Source of the DNA: Cytobacillus dafuensis
GTDB taxonomy: Bacteria > Bacillota > Bacilli > Bacillales > Cytobacillaceae
Assembly (NCBI RefSeq): GCF_007995155.1
Contig: NZ_CP042593.1
Location: 4,754,001 to 4,818,000 of the forward strand
Length of the DNA stretch: 64,000 bases
Direction: 5' to 3'
Shown here: in pieces, positions 1 through 7,976 of the stretch
Numbering within the stretch: position 1 is the stretch's first letter
Layout: the number at the start of each line of letters is the position of its first letter
Translations under genes and position numbers: made by a program
The notes under the pieces: model-generated
Database searches by the model: none
What the model was told of the DNA's origin: nothing
Seen by the model: only the letters and a program-made list of their open reading frames with translations

Positions 1-191
1 TAAGCCATTTTCATGATAATTTCTTTATGCTAAGGTAGCGTCAGGAAACCGCATTTATCTTAACTCTTAAAAAGAAAACCTTAGTCTATCAATGCTTTAA
101 TCATTGTTGCCCTCTTTTGTCTGAAGATTCTAATTATTTTCACCTCAGAAAATAATATGGTTTAAAAGGTAAAAATTATTGACTGCCATTT

Positions 192-1055
192 TTATTTTTG
201 CAAGTGTTCCAATTTATCCGGATTGGCCACCATATAAATACGCCAAATTTTATCATCTTGGAACTCCATCGAGATGACATAAGCGACATAGCCATTAATT
301 GATACGACAACGCCTGGATATCCATTTACAACTTCGAATTCCATTCTTGAGTTTTCAGGTAGCTTTTTCATAATGCTTGTAAACAAAAAGACAATTCGCT
401 CTGATGTATAGATTGGATTTAGCGCAGCTTTTACTTTGCCACCTCCGTCAGAAATAAATACAGAATCTGTCTTCATTAACTCCAACATTTTATGAATATT
501 CCCTTTTTGTAGCGCCATCGTAAATTGTTCTACGCTGCTTCTCATCGATTGGAAATCCAATGTAGAAGCTTTCGGGCGGTTCTCCATGCTTTTTTTGGCT
601 CTGTGAAAAATCTGCCTGCAATTGGTAGATGATTTTTCAATAATAACTGCAATTTCTTCATAGCTATACTGAAAAACTTCTCGTAATAGGAAGACAGCTC
701 GTTCATCTTCAGATAACTGCTGCAAAAGCAAGAGATAAGCGGTCGAGATAGATTCCTTCATCAAATAAGTATGAAAAGGGTCATTTTCTGCATCTACCAA
801 TGGTTCTGGCAGCCACTCTCCAACATAAACCTCGCACTTACTAGCAACTGATCGCAATTTGTCTATAGAGCTATTCATCACGATCTTACATAAATACGCT
901 TTCTTGTTTTCAATGACTTTTTCGCTGCTAACACGGTTATACGTTAGGAACGCCTCTTGTACAAGATCTTCTGCATCCGCAACACTTCCCGTCATTCGGT
1001 AGGCGATCGAAAATAACAAAGGTTTATACGTCTGATACAATTTTTCAGTCTCCAA
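192..1055 (-). CDS. ECF41-family RNA polymerase sigma factor
   Basis: This 287-residue extracytoplasmic-function sigma factor redirects RNA polymerase to a small set of promoters. The N-terminal half holds sigma regions 2 and 4. The C-terminal half is the SnoaL-like extension that in ECF41 proteins replaces a separate anti-sigma factor. All three ECF41 signature motifs are visible: WLPEP at residues 81-85, DGGGK at 203-207 and NPDKL at 278-282. The gene lies 5 bp downstream of an FAD oxidoreductase on the same strand, and the ECF41-type promoter in front of that gene suggests an autoregulated operon. ECF41 genes are typically paired with an oxidoreductase-like partner, as here. The inducing signal cannot be read from sequence. 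Confidence 0.93.
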   Translation of the reverse strand: METEKLYQTYKPLLFSIAYRMTGSVADAEDLVQEAFLTYNRVSSEKVIENKKAYLCKIVMNSSIDKLRSVASKCEVYVGEWLPEPLVDAENDPFHTYLMKESISTAYLLLLQQLSEDERAVFLLREVFQYSYEEIAVIIEKSSTNCRQIFHRAKKSMENRPKASTLDFQSMRSSVEQFTMALQKGNIHKMLELMKTDSVFISDGGGKVKAALNPIYTSERIVFLFTSIMKKLPENSRMEFEVVNGYPGVVVSINGYVAYVISMEFQDDKIWRIYMVANPDKLEHLQK

Positions 1056-1060
1056 AACGA

Positions 1061-2359
1061 TTAACCTTCCTTTGCTAAAATCATTTCGTTTGCTTTTAAA
1101 ATTTCTCGCGCTGCACGCTTCCCACTCGCAACTGCAGCATCAGCTAATACTTCTTCATGTCCTGCCCAATCTCCTGCTATAAAGATTCCTTTCATTTCTG
1201 GTATGCTTGGACCCGGATTTTCTTTTCGTTTTACATGTGGAAAATCATGCGATACCGTTAGTTTCGGTAAAAATTGTTGCACTACGACTTCTTTTCGCCA
1301 TCCGGGATGAAGCAAATCCATTACTGATTCTAATTGTTGCTTATCTGCGTTTACGTTAATTTCTTCCATTGGATTATGGTATTTTGCTAAACTTACAACC
1401 AATGTTCCGTCCTCACTTAACTTTGCAGCCCTTGATTGGTTTGTGAAAAACAAAGCTTGGTCGAGTCCTATCGCAAATTGATGTTGTGGGTTAGGTAACT
1501 TTTTAATCCCTATATCTAAACAGCATGCCGTAACAGGAATTGCTTGTTTATTCCATAGACGTAACGAAGTATGTTCTGCACCATTGATCATATTCATTGT
1601 CTCTTTTGGAGGGGCTGCAACGATACAATCAGGAACGTGAATGACCGTACCATCTGAGCATTGTATGATTTGATATTGCTCATGATGATCAATATTTGTT
1701 ACATTTTTGTTCGTTAATATTTCAGCCCCCCACGCTTCTGCCTGCTTCTTAAGTTTTTGGACAATCGTTTCCCAACCTCCATCAACATATAAGACACCCG
1801 CATTTAATGAGCGCTTCACCTGCTTCAATACTGGCTTTGCAAGCTGTAAAGTCGAGGCATTCGTATAGGAAGTCAAACGACAAATCGAATAAAATATATG
1901 CCTCACCATCGGATCGGATATTTCAGAATCTGCCCACTCCTTAAGGCTAACTTCCGGAATGGAATAAATATTTAATTTCATAATCTTTAACATTAATTTG
2001 CCGAACATAAATTTAGCTTTCCACGATATAAGTGTTGATGACATGATCGATGAAAAATCTGTTGGAATGACATGAACGGCATGATTTAAAATGCCGTGAA
2101 TATGAATAGCTTTCGTAGCATTCCCACCTGGAAGAGATATTCCAAGTTCAGTTAAAATGTTTGTAGCATCCCCTGACATATACAATCCATGCGGTCCCAA
2201 GTTCATAAGAACCCCATTTTTATCATTTGTCATCGCCCTTCCACCTAGATGATTCGATTTTTCCAAAACAACGACCTTTTTTCCTTCCCTCACCAATATA
2301 TTAGCTGCTGTCAACCCAGCCAATCCTCCACCCACGACTGCAACATCATATTTAAACAT
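1061..2359 (-). CDS. FAD-dependent amine/phytoene oxidoreductase-like protein
   Basis: The 432-residue flavoprotein begins with a dinucleotide-binding fold (GGGLAGLTAANILVREG near residue 10) followed by the acidic residue of the beta-alpha-beta unit and a GGRA motif. Near the C-terminus is the second FAD-contacting motif, IFIAGDW. This architecture is that of protoporphyrinogen oxidase, phytoene desaturase and monoamine oxidase-like enzymes. The substrate is unknown. No carotenoid or haem genes lie nearby, so neither role is supported. It is the first gene of a two-gene operon with the ECF41 sigma factor, so it is probably the sigma factor's main target. The start has a good AGGAGGG site upstream. 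Confidence 0.85.
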   Translation of the reverse strand: MFKYDVAVVGGGLAGLTAANILVREGKKVVVLEKSNHLGGRAMTNDKNGVLMNLGPHGLYMSGDATNILTELGISLPGGNATKAIHIHGILNHAVHVIPTDFSSIMSSTLISWKAKFMFGKLMLKIMKLNIYSIPEVSLKEWADSEISDPMVRHIFYSICRLTSYTNASTLQLAKPVLKQVKRSLNAGVLYVDGGWETIVQKLKKQAEAWGAEILTNKNVTNIDHHEQYQIIQCSDGTVIHVPDCIVAAPPKETMNMINGAEHTSLRLWNKQAIPVTACCLDIGIKKLPNPQHQFAIGLDQALFFTNQSRAAKLSEDGTLVVSLAKYHNPMEEINVNADKQQLESVMDLLHPGWRKEVVVQQFLPKLTVSHDFPHVKRKENPGPSIPEMKGIFIAGDWAGHEEVLADAAVASGKRAAREILKANEMILAKEG

Positions 2360-2392
2360 AAAAAATCCCTCCTACATTTATTCTGTAATCAA

Positions 2393-2419
2393 AACGAATG
2401 AGGAAAGGATTTTGTGACA
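2393..2419 (-). promoter_or_regulatory. ECF41-type promoter
   Basis: On the minus strand TGTCACA (2413-2419) is followed after exactly 16 bases by CGTT (2393-2396). This matches the known ECF41 target promoter, TGTCACA-N16-CGTC/T. It lies about 35 bp upstream of the oxidoreductase start and would drive both the oxidoreductase and the sigma gene, giving autoregulation. Confidence 0.8.
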
Positions 2420-2602
2420 GCCAATAAAAAAAACTTTGTATTAATATTTCATAGTGAAAAGATAATATAAAGAGCGAAAAAGTTATTTCTTTTTCTTATT
2501 ACTACTAAAAAAAAAACAAAACTACTAATCTTTATCGTATTATTTTCCCTGTTTATGTATAATCTACCTATCAGAAAATTTAGTATTTTAGGAGAGATGA
2601 CA

Positions 2603-2995
2603 ATGGGAACGAACACCATTCAAAAGGTTAGACAAATTGGAGTACCTGTTAAAGATTTAGAAAAAGCCATTGGTTTTTATAAAAATCAGCTTGGGCTCCC
2701 GCTTCTTTTCAATACAGACAGTATGGCATTTTTTGAGTGCAATGGGCTTAGATTGCTTCTTAGCCTGCCCGAAAAAGAGGAATTTGCTCACTCAAGCTCT
2801 GTTATTTATTTTCAAGTTGAAAATATTAAAAAAGCTTATGAGGATCTTATCGACAAGGGAGTTAGCTTTATCGATGAACCTCATGTTGTTGCCAAAATAG
2901 GTGATACAGAAACGTGGATGACCTTCTTTAAGGACTCAGAAGACAATACCCACGCTCTCTTAAGTGAAGTGCAAATACAGGATTTCCCCTTGTAA
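2603..2995 (+). CDS. VOC-superfamily (glyoxalase/bleomycin-resistance fold) protein
   Basis: This is a single-domain vicinal-oxygen-chelate protein of 130 residues. Typical features are the paired beta-alpha-beta-beta-beta modules, a VKDLEKAIGFYKNQLG segment at the N-terminus and FKDSEDNTHALL at the end. The reaction is not predictable, since family members include lyases, dioxygenases and resistance proteins. The ATG at 2603 is preferred because GGAGAG lies about 6 bases before it. An upstream in-frame ATG at 2555 overlaps a TATAAT hexamer at 2558-2563 that is the likely -10 element, so translation cannot begin there. The gene is monocistronic and diverges from the oxidoreductase/sigma operon. 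Confidence 0.85.
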   Translation: MGTNTIQKVRQIGVPVKDLEKAIGFYKNQLGLPLLFNTDSMAFFECNGLRLLLSLPEKEEFAHSSSVIYFQVENIKKAYEDLIDKGVSFIDEPHVVAKIGDTETWMTFFKDSEDNTHALLSEVQIQDFPL

Positions 2996-3055
2996 TCAAA
3001 TGAATTTTCAGTTATATTGTATACAATTAAATACTTTCTTATTTCAAGATCATTT

Positions 3056-3300
3056 GAAGTGAGGATAGAGGCGCAAAAACCATCAGTACATAATCGGAGG
3101 ATAATGAGGTCCTAGGATGATTATGGAAAGGGGAATTTGCCGAAGCTTTTTTAGAATCTCATGTTCTTAAAGCTGGGTCTGTGTTGAATAAATACAGGAC
3201 TGTCATATAGGGAACTATATGGAGGGCTATCGCACAGGAAACGATTATTGTTATTTTATTGTTTCTACTGCAGCAGCGAGTCCCTCGTTGCTGCTTTTTT
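3056..3300 (+). ncRNA. Lysine riboswitch (L box) with terminator
   Basis: The leader carries the conserved L-box blocks in order: GATAGAGGCGC near 3064, GGAAAGGGGAATTTGCCGAAG near 3125, a GGGTCTGTGTTGAATA block near 3174, CAGGACTGTCAT near 3194 and ATGGAGGGCTATC at 3219-3231. A terminator hairpin follows, with arms GCAGCAGCGAG (3270-3280) and CTCGTTGCTGC (3284-3294) and six T residues. High lysine should favour the terminator and shut off dapA. Confidence 0.96.
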
Positions 3301-3364
3301 GCGTTCCATTTCGAGCAGCCCTATCACCTCTAATTTTAAAAAAAATTAAAAAGGGTGTGAAGTA

Positions 3365-4258
3365 ATGAATTTTGGCCAAGTTTTAACAGCCATGGTTACC
3401 CCATTCGATCAAAATGGGGAGATTGATTTTCAAGCTACTCGAATTTTAGTGAATTATTTAATTGAAAATGGTTCAGATGGATTGGTTGTGGCAGGGACGA
3501 CAGGGGAATCTCCAACCCTAACGGTGGAAGAGAAAGTTGAATTATCTAAATTTGTTGTCAAAGCAGTAGACGGCAGAGTCCCAGTTATTGCAGGAACAGG
3601 GTCAAATAATACAAGAGCTTCAATCAGCTTAACAAGACAGGCAGAGGAAGCTGGTGTTGATGGAATTATGCTCGTAGCTCCATATTATAACAAGCCTTCT
3701 CAAGAGGGATTATTCCAGCACTTTAAAGCGATATCCGAATCAACAGCATTACCTATCATGCTTTACAATATTCCAGGCCGAAGCGTAGTGAACATATCAG
3801 TAGAGACAATTGTTAGACTATCAAAGATTGAAAATATTGTAGCTGTAAAGGAAGCAAGCGGCGACTTAGATGCTATGGCAAAAATCATTAGCGATACAGC
3901 AGATGACTTTACGCTATACAGTGGTGATGACGGGTTAACATTACCAGTTCTAGCAATTGGCGGAGCAGGAATTGTTTCTGTTGCTTCACACATTATCGGA
4001 AACGAAATGCAAGACATGATCAATCTGTTTAAAAACGGTGATGTCGAGGGTGCAGCTTCAGCCCATCGCAGCCTTCTCCCGATTATGAAAGCATTATTTG
4101 CAGCCCCTAGCCCATCACCGGTAAAAGCAGCTTTAAATATGAGGGGAATATATGCTGGTGGTGTTCGATTGCCATTAGTTGCATTAAACAATGAAGAAAA
4201 AAGTGCACTTGAAGAAGCACTCCAGCCGATTCTAATTAGCGACCAAAAATCTTGTTAA
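3365..4258 (+). CDS. dapA: 4-hydroxy-tetrahydrodipicolinate synthase
   Basis: The enzyme condenses pyruvate with aspartate semialdehyde, the first committed step of the diaminopimelate/lysine pathway in the cytoplasm. The 297-residue TIM barrel has the AGTTGES motif that binds pyruvate, the catalytic tyrosine in LYNIPGRS (about residue 133) and the Schiff-base lysine in VAVKEASGD (about residue 161). Its length is normal for the family. It stands alone behind a lysine riboswitch and is closed by its own terminator. B. subtilis dapA lies in an operon with asd and dapG and has no L box, so this copy is either relocated or a lysine-responsive paralogue. Confidence 0.96.
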   Translation: MNFGQVLTAMVTPFDQNGEIDFQATRILVNYLIENGSDGLVVAGTTGESPTLTVEEKVELSKFVVKAVDGRVPVIAGTGSNNTRASISLTRQAEEAGVDGIMLVAPYYNKPSQEGLFQHFKAISESTALPIMLYNIPGRSVVNISVETIVRLSKIENIVAVKEASGDLDAMAKIISDTADDFTLYSGDDGLTLPVLAIGGAGIVSVASHIIGNEMQDMINLFKNGDVEGAASAHRSLLPIMKALFAAPSPSPVKAALNMRGIYAGGVRLPLVALNNEEKSALEEALQPILISDQKSC

Positions 4259-4275
4259 TATATTCTAAAAAATTT

Positions 4276-4312
4276 AAAGCCGGAGAGCTTAACCTATTCT
4301 CTCCGGCTTTTT
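4276..4312 (+). terminator. dapA terminator
   Basis: AAAGCCGGAGAG (4276-4287) pairs with CTCTCCGGCTTT (4299-4310), followed by T residues. Confidence 0.9.
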
Positions 4313-4354
4313 AATATACCCTATCATGTGTTCAATTCTTGAAAGAAATATTCT

Positions 4355-4515
4355 TTTATCGCAGATTAACGGGCAGTAAGACCCCCACTTCAATGATTCG
4401 AGTAAAACAATGAAGAGTAAGTGGGGGATCAAACTGCCCGTAAAGGCCCGATTGATTCAACTAACCATCAGTGTGGGATGCAGAAAAACCCCCACTGATG
4501 GAAGTTTCACTTTAT
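4355..4515 (+). repeat. Family A interspersed repeat, copy 1 (core-deleted)
   Basis: This is a short copy (about 160 bp) of an element found six times in the window. The left hairpin has ACGGGCAGT plus CCCCCACTT pairing with AAGTGGGGG (4419-4427) plus ACTGCCCGT (4433-4441). The right hairpin is built on CCATCAGTG and CACTGATGG. It lacks about 60 bp of structured core present in copies 2, 3, 5 and 6. TTTAT occurs at both edges (4355-4359 and 4511-4515). The right edge lies 2 bp from the stop codon of the ParR-like gene. An open frame across it is an artefact. Confidence 0.85.
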
Positions 4516-4516
4516 T

Positions 4517-5128
4517 CTACTTATTCATTTTAGCAAGAAAATCACCCAGCAGGTCATCTAAATCATGTTCTGTTTCGTCATTTTCTTCATCTGCAATAGG
4601 ATGCTGAGCATGTTTTGCGCTATCCCAATCAAATGTATCTAAATCATCATTCACTATGTCTAAATCCGGGTCTGAGGCTGTCTCCTCAATAAATTTTGAT
4701 TGGCTGCCAACATAGGAAGCTGCAACTTCGTGATCTTTTATTGCTGTTTCTTCTTGGAGATACAATGCTTCATTTATATCTAAAGAGTTACTATTTAATG
4801 AAGCTAGTAATGAAACAGATCGAATGGGGTCAGTTAACAGCTGATAAATAATATTTCCGAGCAATGCCTCTGAATGTTCATGCTTTAACCAATCTCGCTG
4901 GGATTTATTTAATCTATGTGGGAGGGGAATTGTGATTGTCTCCCTTTCCCTTGAATAAGATTTCCCGACTCCTTGTAGGACAAAATCAGCAATTTTACTT
5001 GAGAAATTTCTTCTTTCTGTTTCCTTTAGCTTTTGCAGATGCTTTAATAAATGGTCAGGTGTATCAGAAGGGACGCGAAAAGAAATGGCTTGCCCCCTCT
5101 TAATATTTCCCGATTTAGACTTATCCAT
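4517..5128 (-). CDS. ParR-like adaptor of a type II (actin-like) DNA segregation system
   Basis: This 203-residue protein is encoded 9 bp downstream of the ParM-like gene. It is basic and helix-rich at the N-terminus, with KRGQAISFRVPSDTPDHLL resembling a ribbon-helix-helix DNA-binding start. The C-terminal third is strongly acidic and ends with a DDLLGDFLAKMNK helix. ParR proteins have this plan: an N-terminal RHH domain binds the centromere repeats and a C-terminal tail caps the actin-like filament. Assignment rests on layout and position rather than clear sequence signatures. The start has AAGGTGATT upstream. A family A repeat sits directly behind the stop codon. Confidence 0.7.
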   Translation of the reverse strand: MDKSKSGNIKRGQAISFRVPSDTPDHLLKHLQKLKETERRNFSSKIADFVLQGVGKSYSRERETITIPLPHRLNKSQRDWLKHEHSEALLGNIIYQLLTDPIRSVSLLASLNSNSLDINEALYLQEETAIKDHEVAASYVGSQSKFIEETASDPDLDIVNDDLDTFDWDSAKHAQHPIADEENDETEHDLDDLLGDFLAKMNK

Positions 5129-5137
5129 AGAATCACC

Positions 5138-6310
5138 TTAGCTCTTAACAGGCTCTTTGACCGCTTTCGGCTTCTCTGTTTTCCTTACAAAATCGGTAAT
5201 TAACTTATAATAAGCATTGGCCATCATCCAAATACTTTCTTTTTCATCTTCAAAAAAATCAATATTATAGCCATCTAAATTATTATTTAATGTTTTAATA
5301 TATTCCTTTAGAACTGCGGCTCCTCCCCCTACAAAATAGCAGATTTCAGTTTGGGAGTTTTTCTGCCATACATTTCGCAGCAACCGATATTGTTTTTTTG
5401 CTAAATCAAGAAGGATTCGATCTGTAATATCATGAACGCTTGTCCGGCTGCCTTTAACCATAATATGATTACGGTCATTTTTCTTCGTAATAATTTCTAC
5501 CACATCTCTGCGGCTATCTAATTCAACACCATGCTTGGATCTGATTTCTTCTCTTATCGCTTCCAATGATTCCGATACTCCGAGATTAAAGCCTTGTGCC
5601 TTATCATCATCGACATTTCGATTCTTAATGACCGCGATATCTGTTGACAAGCCCCCGATATCTTGAATGATAATCCTTTTATCAATTAAATCTTTATTAA
5701 TAATCTTAAGTTGATTGTCTATCACAAGGTTAATATAGGCCGCAAATCCTTCGGGATACACCTTTACTTCGCCAAATTTAATATTCACTTTAAGTCCTTG
5801 GTACTTTGGTGTAACTAGAAATTCAACCTGATGGACTGAGCCCATTAATTTCGAGCGATATCCCGCGTCCTTGCCTTCCTTTACTTCACGAAGAGGAAGA
5901 CCAGTTCCTAGCGTATAGTTGGCATCAATCACATTTTTCGTCCGTTGGAAAATGTCCTTATTTTCCTCCCTTACCGCATCTAATGCCAATGTGGCAAAGA
6001 GCATAACTAACGTCTGATCTTCCTCAGACTTACTGCTGCCCGGATCAAGTTCTGCAGCATTATTGCTTTTTGTAGCTAGCATACCGATTCGATATATCAC
6101 GTTATTCTCTTTCAATGCTGGTGAGTGCACCTTAATATGAATACCATCTAGCGGATTTTTACTATCTAGCTCTTCAATTCCGATTACGGGACGATCTTCT
6201 GTATCCCTTGCGACAATGTTAGGAATATTTAATTCGTACTCTAATTCCCCAAAAATAGACTTAACTGAATCATTTCCTACATCAATCGCTGCAATTCTGG
6301 ATTTCGTCAT
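5138..6310 (-). CDS. ParM/StbA-family actin-like ATPase
   Basis: A 390-residue actin-fold ATPase expected to form filaments that separate DNA molecules. The N-terminal phosphate loop is AAIDVGNDSVK, the second phosphate motif is QDIGGLSTDIAVI near residue 220, and an adenosine-type motif VGGGAAVLKEY lies near residue 330. The ATG at 6310 is chosen because GGAGAAGG lies just upstream; a longer frame starting at 6334 would run through that site. It leads a two-gene operon with the ParR-like gene and is preceded by an array of GTAAAC-type repeats. No replication gene is nearby, so this is a chromosomal or integrated-plasmid copy. Alp7A/AlfA-type proteins are the alternative subgroup. Confidence 0.85.
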   Translation of the reverse strand: MTKSRIAAIDVGNDSVKSIFGELEYELNIPNIVARDTEDRPVIGIEELDSKNPLDGIHIKVHSPALKENNVIYRIGMLATKSNNAAELDPGSSKSEEDQTLVMLFATLALDAVREENKDIFQRTKNVIDANYTLGTGLPLREVKEGKDAGYRSKLMGSVHQVEFLVTPKYQGLKVNIKFGEVKVYPEGFAAYINLVIDNQLKIINKDLIDKRIIIQDIGGLSTDIAVIKNRNVDDDKAQGFNLGVSESLEAIREEIRSKHGVELDSRRDVVEIITKKNDRNHIMVKGSRTSVHDITDRILLDLAKKQYRLLRNVWQKNSQTEICYFVGGGAAVLKEYIKTLNNNLDGYNIDFFEDEKESIWMMANAYYKLITDFVRKTEKPKAVKEPVKS

Positions 6311-6438
6311 AAATACATCCTTCTCCTCAATCAATAAATTTATTTTTATTAATAGTTATGTATGTTGTGTGTTTCTGTATTAAGGTTAAAGGGGCTGAAT
6401 ACATTCTTCAATAATACCAACCGAAATTAAATCAAATT

Positions 6439-6612
6439 GTAAATTTGTAAACAACTCGTAAACTGGCAGTCATTTTGTAAACAATCCGTATACATCGATG
6501 ACAAATTTGTACACGTATTGATATAAAAAGAAGTAAACGTGATTGCATACATGTAAACGCATATGCATACACTTTGTTTACTTTTTGTGTACATGTAAAC
6601 ATTTTTGTAAAC
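6439..6612. repeat. Putative parC-like centromere: phased GTAAAC repeats
   Basis: The hexamer GTAAAC starts at 6447, 6458, 6477, 6533, 6553, 6595 and 6607. Variants are GTAAAT 6439, GTATAC 6488, GTACAC 6509, GCATAC 6545 and 6565, and inverted GTTTAC 6576. Offsets from 6447 (11, 30, 41, 62, 86, 106, 118, 148, 160) track multiples of about 10.5, so most sites face the same side of the helix. This is what a ParR centromere/operator requires. An open frame on the minus strand here (6432-6614) is caused by the repeats. Confidence 0.65.
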
Positions 6613-6641
6613 ATATTAAAATGCTGCTTTAAAAATGATAA

Positions 6642-6697
6642 ACTGCCCTATCTAGCACTGTTAAAAATTCCTTGAACACTATGCTAGATAGGGCAGT
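6642..6697. repeat. Perfect 16-bp inverted repeat beside the phased array
   Basis: ACTGCCCTATCTAGCA (6642-6657) is exactly complementary to TGCTAGATAGGGCAGT (6682-6697) across a 24-base loop. No clear T tract follows in either direction, so a simple terminator is not convincing. It lies 30 bp beyond the centromere-like array and 235 bp before the SDR gene. It could be a weak bidirectional terminator or a binding or resolution site. Confidence 0.7.
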
Positions 6698-6931
6698 AAA
6701 TTTGTATCGGCAGTGTCTACCTGTCAAGTGACTATAGATATCTCTCCGACTCTAGAGTTCATTTTAATTTGTTCACTTTGGTTAATAATTGATTCAGTAG
6801 CTATACATTATGAAATTGATTCAAGTTTTATTTATAGATAGAATGAAATGAAGAAATAAGTTAATAATCACAAAAATCACTTTTAACTTTGTCGTATATA
6901 TCGTGTTAATTTAAACTAGGAGGTTGCAGCT

Positions 6932-7705
6932 ATGGACTTAAAGTTATCTGGAAAAAAAGCACTAATTATAGGAGGAAGCCGTGGCATTGGTAGAGCGATT
7001 GCCCGCCAAATGGCTCTGGAAGGTGTCGACTGTACGATTTGTTCAAGAAACGAATCCTCGCTAAAAATCGCTGCAGAAGAATTGGCACAGGAAACAAAAA
7101 GAAATATCTATCCGATTGTTGCAGACACCACGAATCCTGACTCTATCCTAAAATTAGTTGAAAATTCAGCTGCGGCGATGGGGAGTATTGATATTCTAAT
7201 CAACAGTGGGGCACGTGTTGGCGGTCAAGAGCCAGAGGATTTTAACAGCATTAAAGATGAACTTATTCTGAAAGATTTTGAAGAAAAGTATTTGGGCTAT
7301 TTTCGCAGTATTCGTGCTGTAGCACCTTATATGATCAAAAATAATTGGGGACGTATCATTAATATAAGCGGTCTGGCTGCCAGAATAGGCGGCAATTATT
7401 TTAGTTCCGGTCCGCGTAATGTATCTGTTGTTCATTTAACAAAATCTGCATCAATGGAATTAGGGAAGCACGGAATTACCGTCAATGCGATTTATCCAGG
7501 GATTGTAAGTACGGAAGCATTTAGAGAACGGGTTACGGATGAGGATGCTTTACGCCAGTTCGCGTCGATGAATGCGCTCGGTCGCTTGATTACAGCGGAG
7601 GAAATTGCAAATGTCGTTACCTTCCTGGCTTCACCTTTGTCTGCATCGATTAGCGGCGATGTCATTTCAGTAACCGGCGGCATTGGAAATACCGTTTATT
7701 ACTAA
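6932..7705 (+). CDS. SDR-family protein with a non-canonical active site
   Basis: This 257-residue Rossmann protein has the classical SDR cofactor loop GGSRGIGRA (about residues 14-22), the NSG segment equivalent to NNAG (about 90) and the catalytic-region serine in INISG. The usual YxxxK is missing. Aligning backward from HLTKS, the tyrosine position is serine (SSGPRN) and the lysine position is asparagine. It therefore either uses different chemistry or only binds ligand. The C-terminus has the normal SGDVISVTGG ending. The ribosome site AGGAGG is well placed before the ATG. It is monocistronic and closed by a terminator; the preferred cofactor is not clear. Confidence 0.85.
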   Translation: MDLKLSGKKALIIGGSRGIGRAIARQMALEGVDCTICSRNESSLKIAAEELAQETKRNIYPIVADTTNPDSILKLVENSAAAMGSIDILINSGARVGGQEPEDFNSIKDELILKDFEEKYLGYFRSIRAVAPYMIKNNWGRIINISGLAARIGGNYFSSGPRNVSVVHLTKSASMELGKHGITVNAIYPGIVSTEAFRERVTDEDALRQFASMNALGRLITAEEIANVVTFLASPLSASISGDVISVTGGIGNTVYY

Positions 7706-7789
7706 AAAGTTAGGACGATACTTTTAACTGTAACGCAGATTTTCAAGAATACGATATGGAGTCTTTTAAAAAAATAGAATTTTAGAAAA

Positions 7790-7823
7790 ACGGGCCTCGT
7801 TATAATCTGAGGCTCGTTTTTTT
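7790..7823 (+). terminator. Terminator after the SDR gene
   Basis: ACGGGCCTC (7790-7798) pairs with GAGGCTCGT (7809-7817), followed by seven T residues. Confidence 0.85.
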
Positions 7824-7894
7824 AAGCAGAACAACCCACTACTCGGCCGTAACGCCTTTGCAGATAGTTTTGTTGCAAAATTAACATGAATAAG

Positions 7895-7940
7895 AGAAAA
7901 AAAGCAGCCCTTCCATTCTTTTTAAGAACAGAAGGGCTAC
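7895..7940 (-). terminator. Terminator after msrAB
   Basis: AGCCCTTC (7906-7913) pairs with GAAGGGCT (7931-7938). The minus strand then reads a T-rich tract, which suits the msrAB transcript. Confidence 0.8.
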
Positions 7941-7976
7941 TACTATTTTTTCAACAAGGAATAATGATTGCTTTCA

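Noticed and set aside
4410..4607. Plus-strand open frame of 65 codons
   Set aside because: It runs through family A copy 1 and into the antisense of the ParR-like gene.
6432..6614. Minus-strand open frame of 60 codons
   Set aside because: It consists of the phased GTAAAC array and has no ribosome site.
6642..6697. Intrinsic terminator
   Set aside because: The stem is perfect but the loop is 24 bases and no T run follows in either direction.
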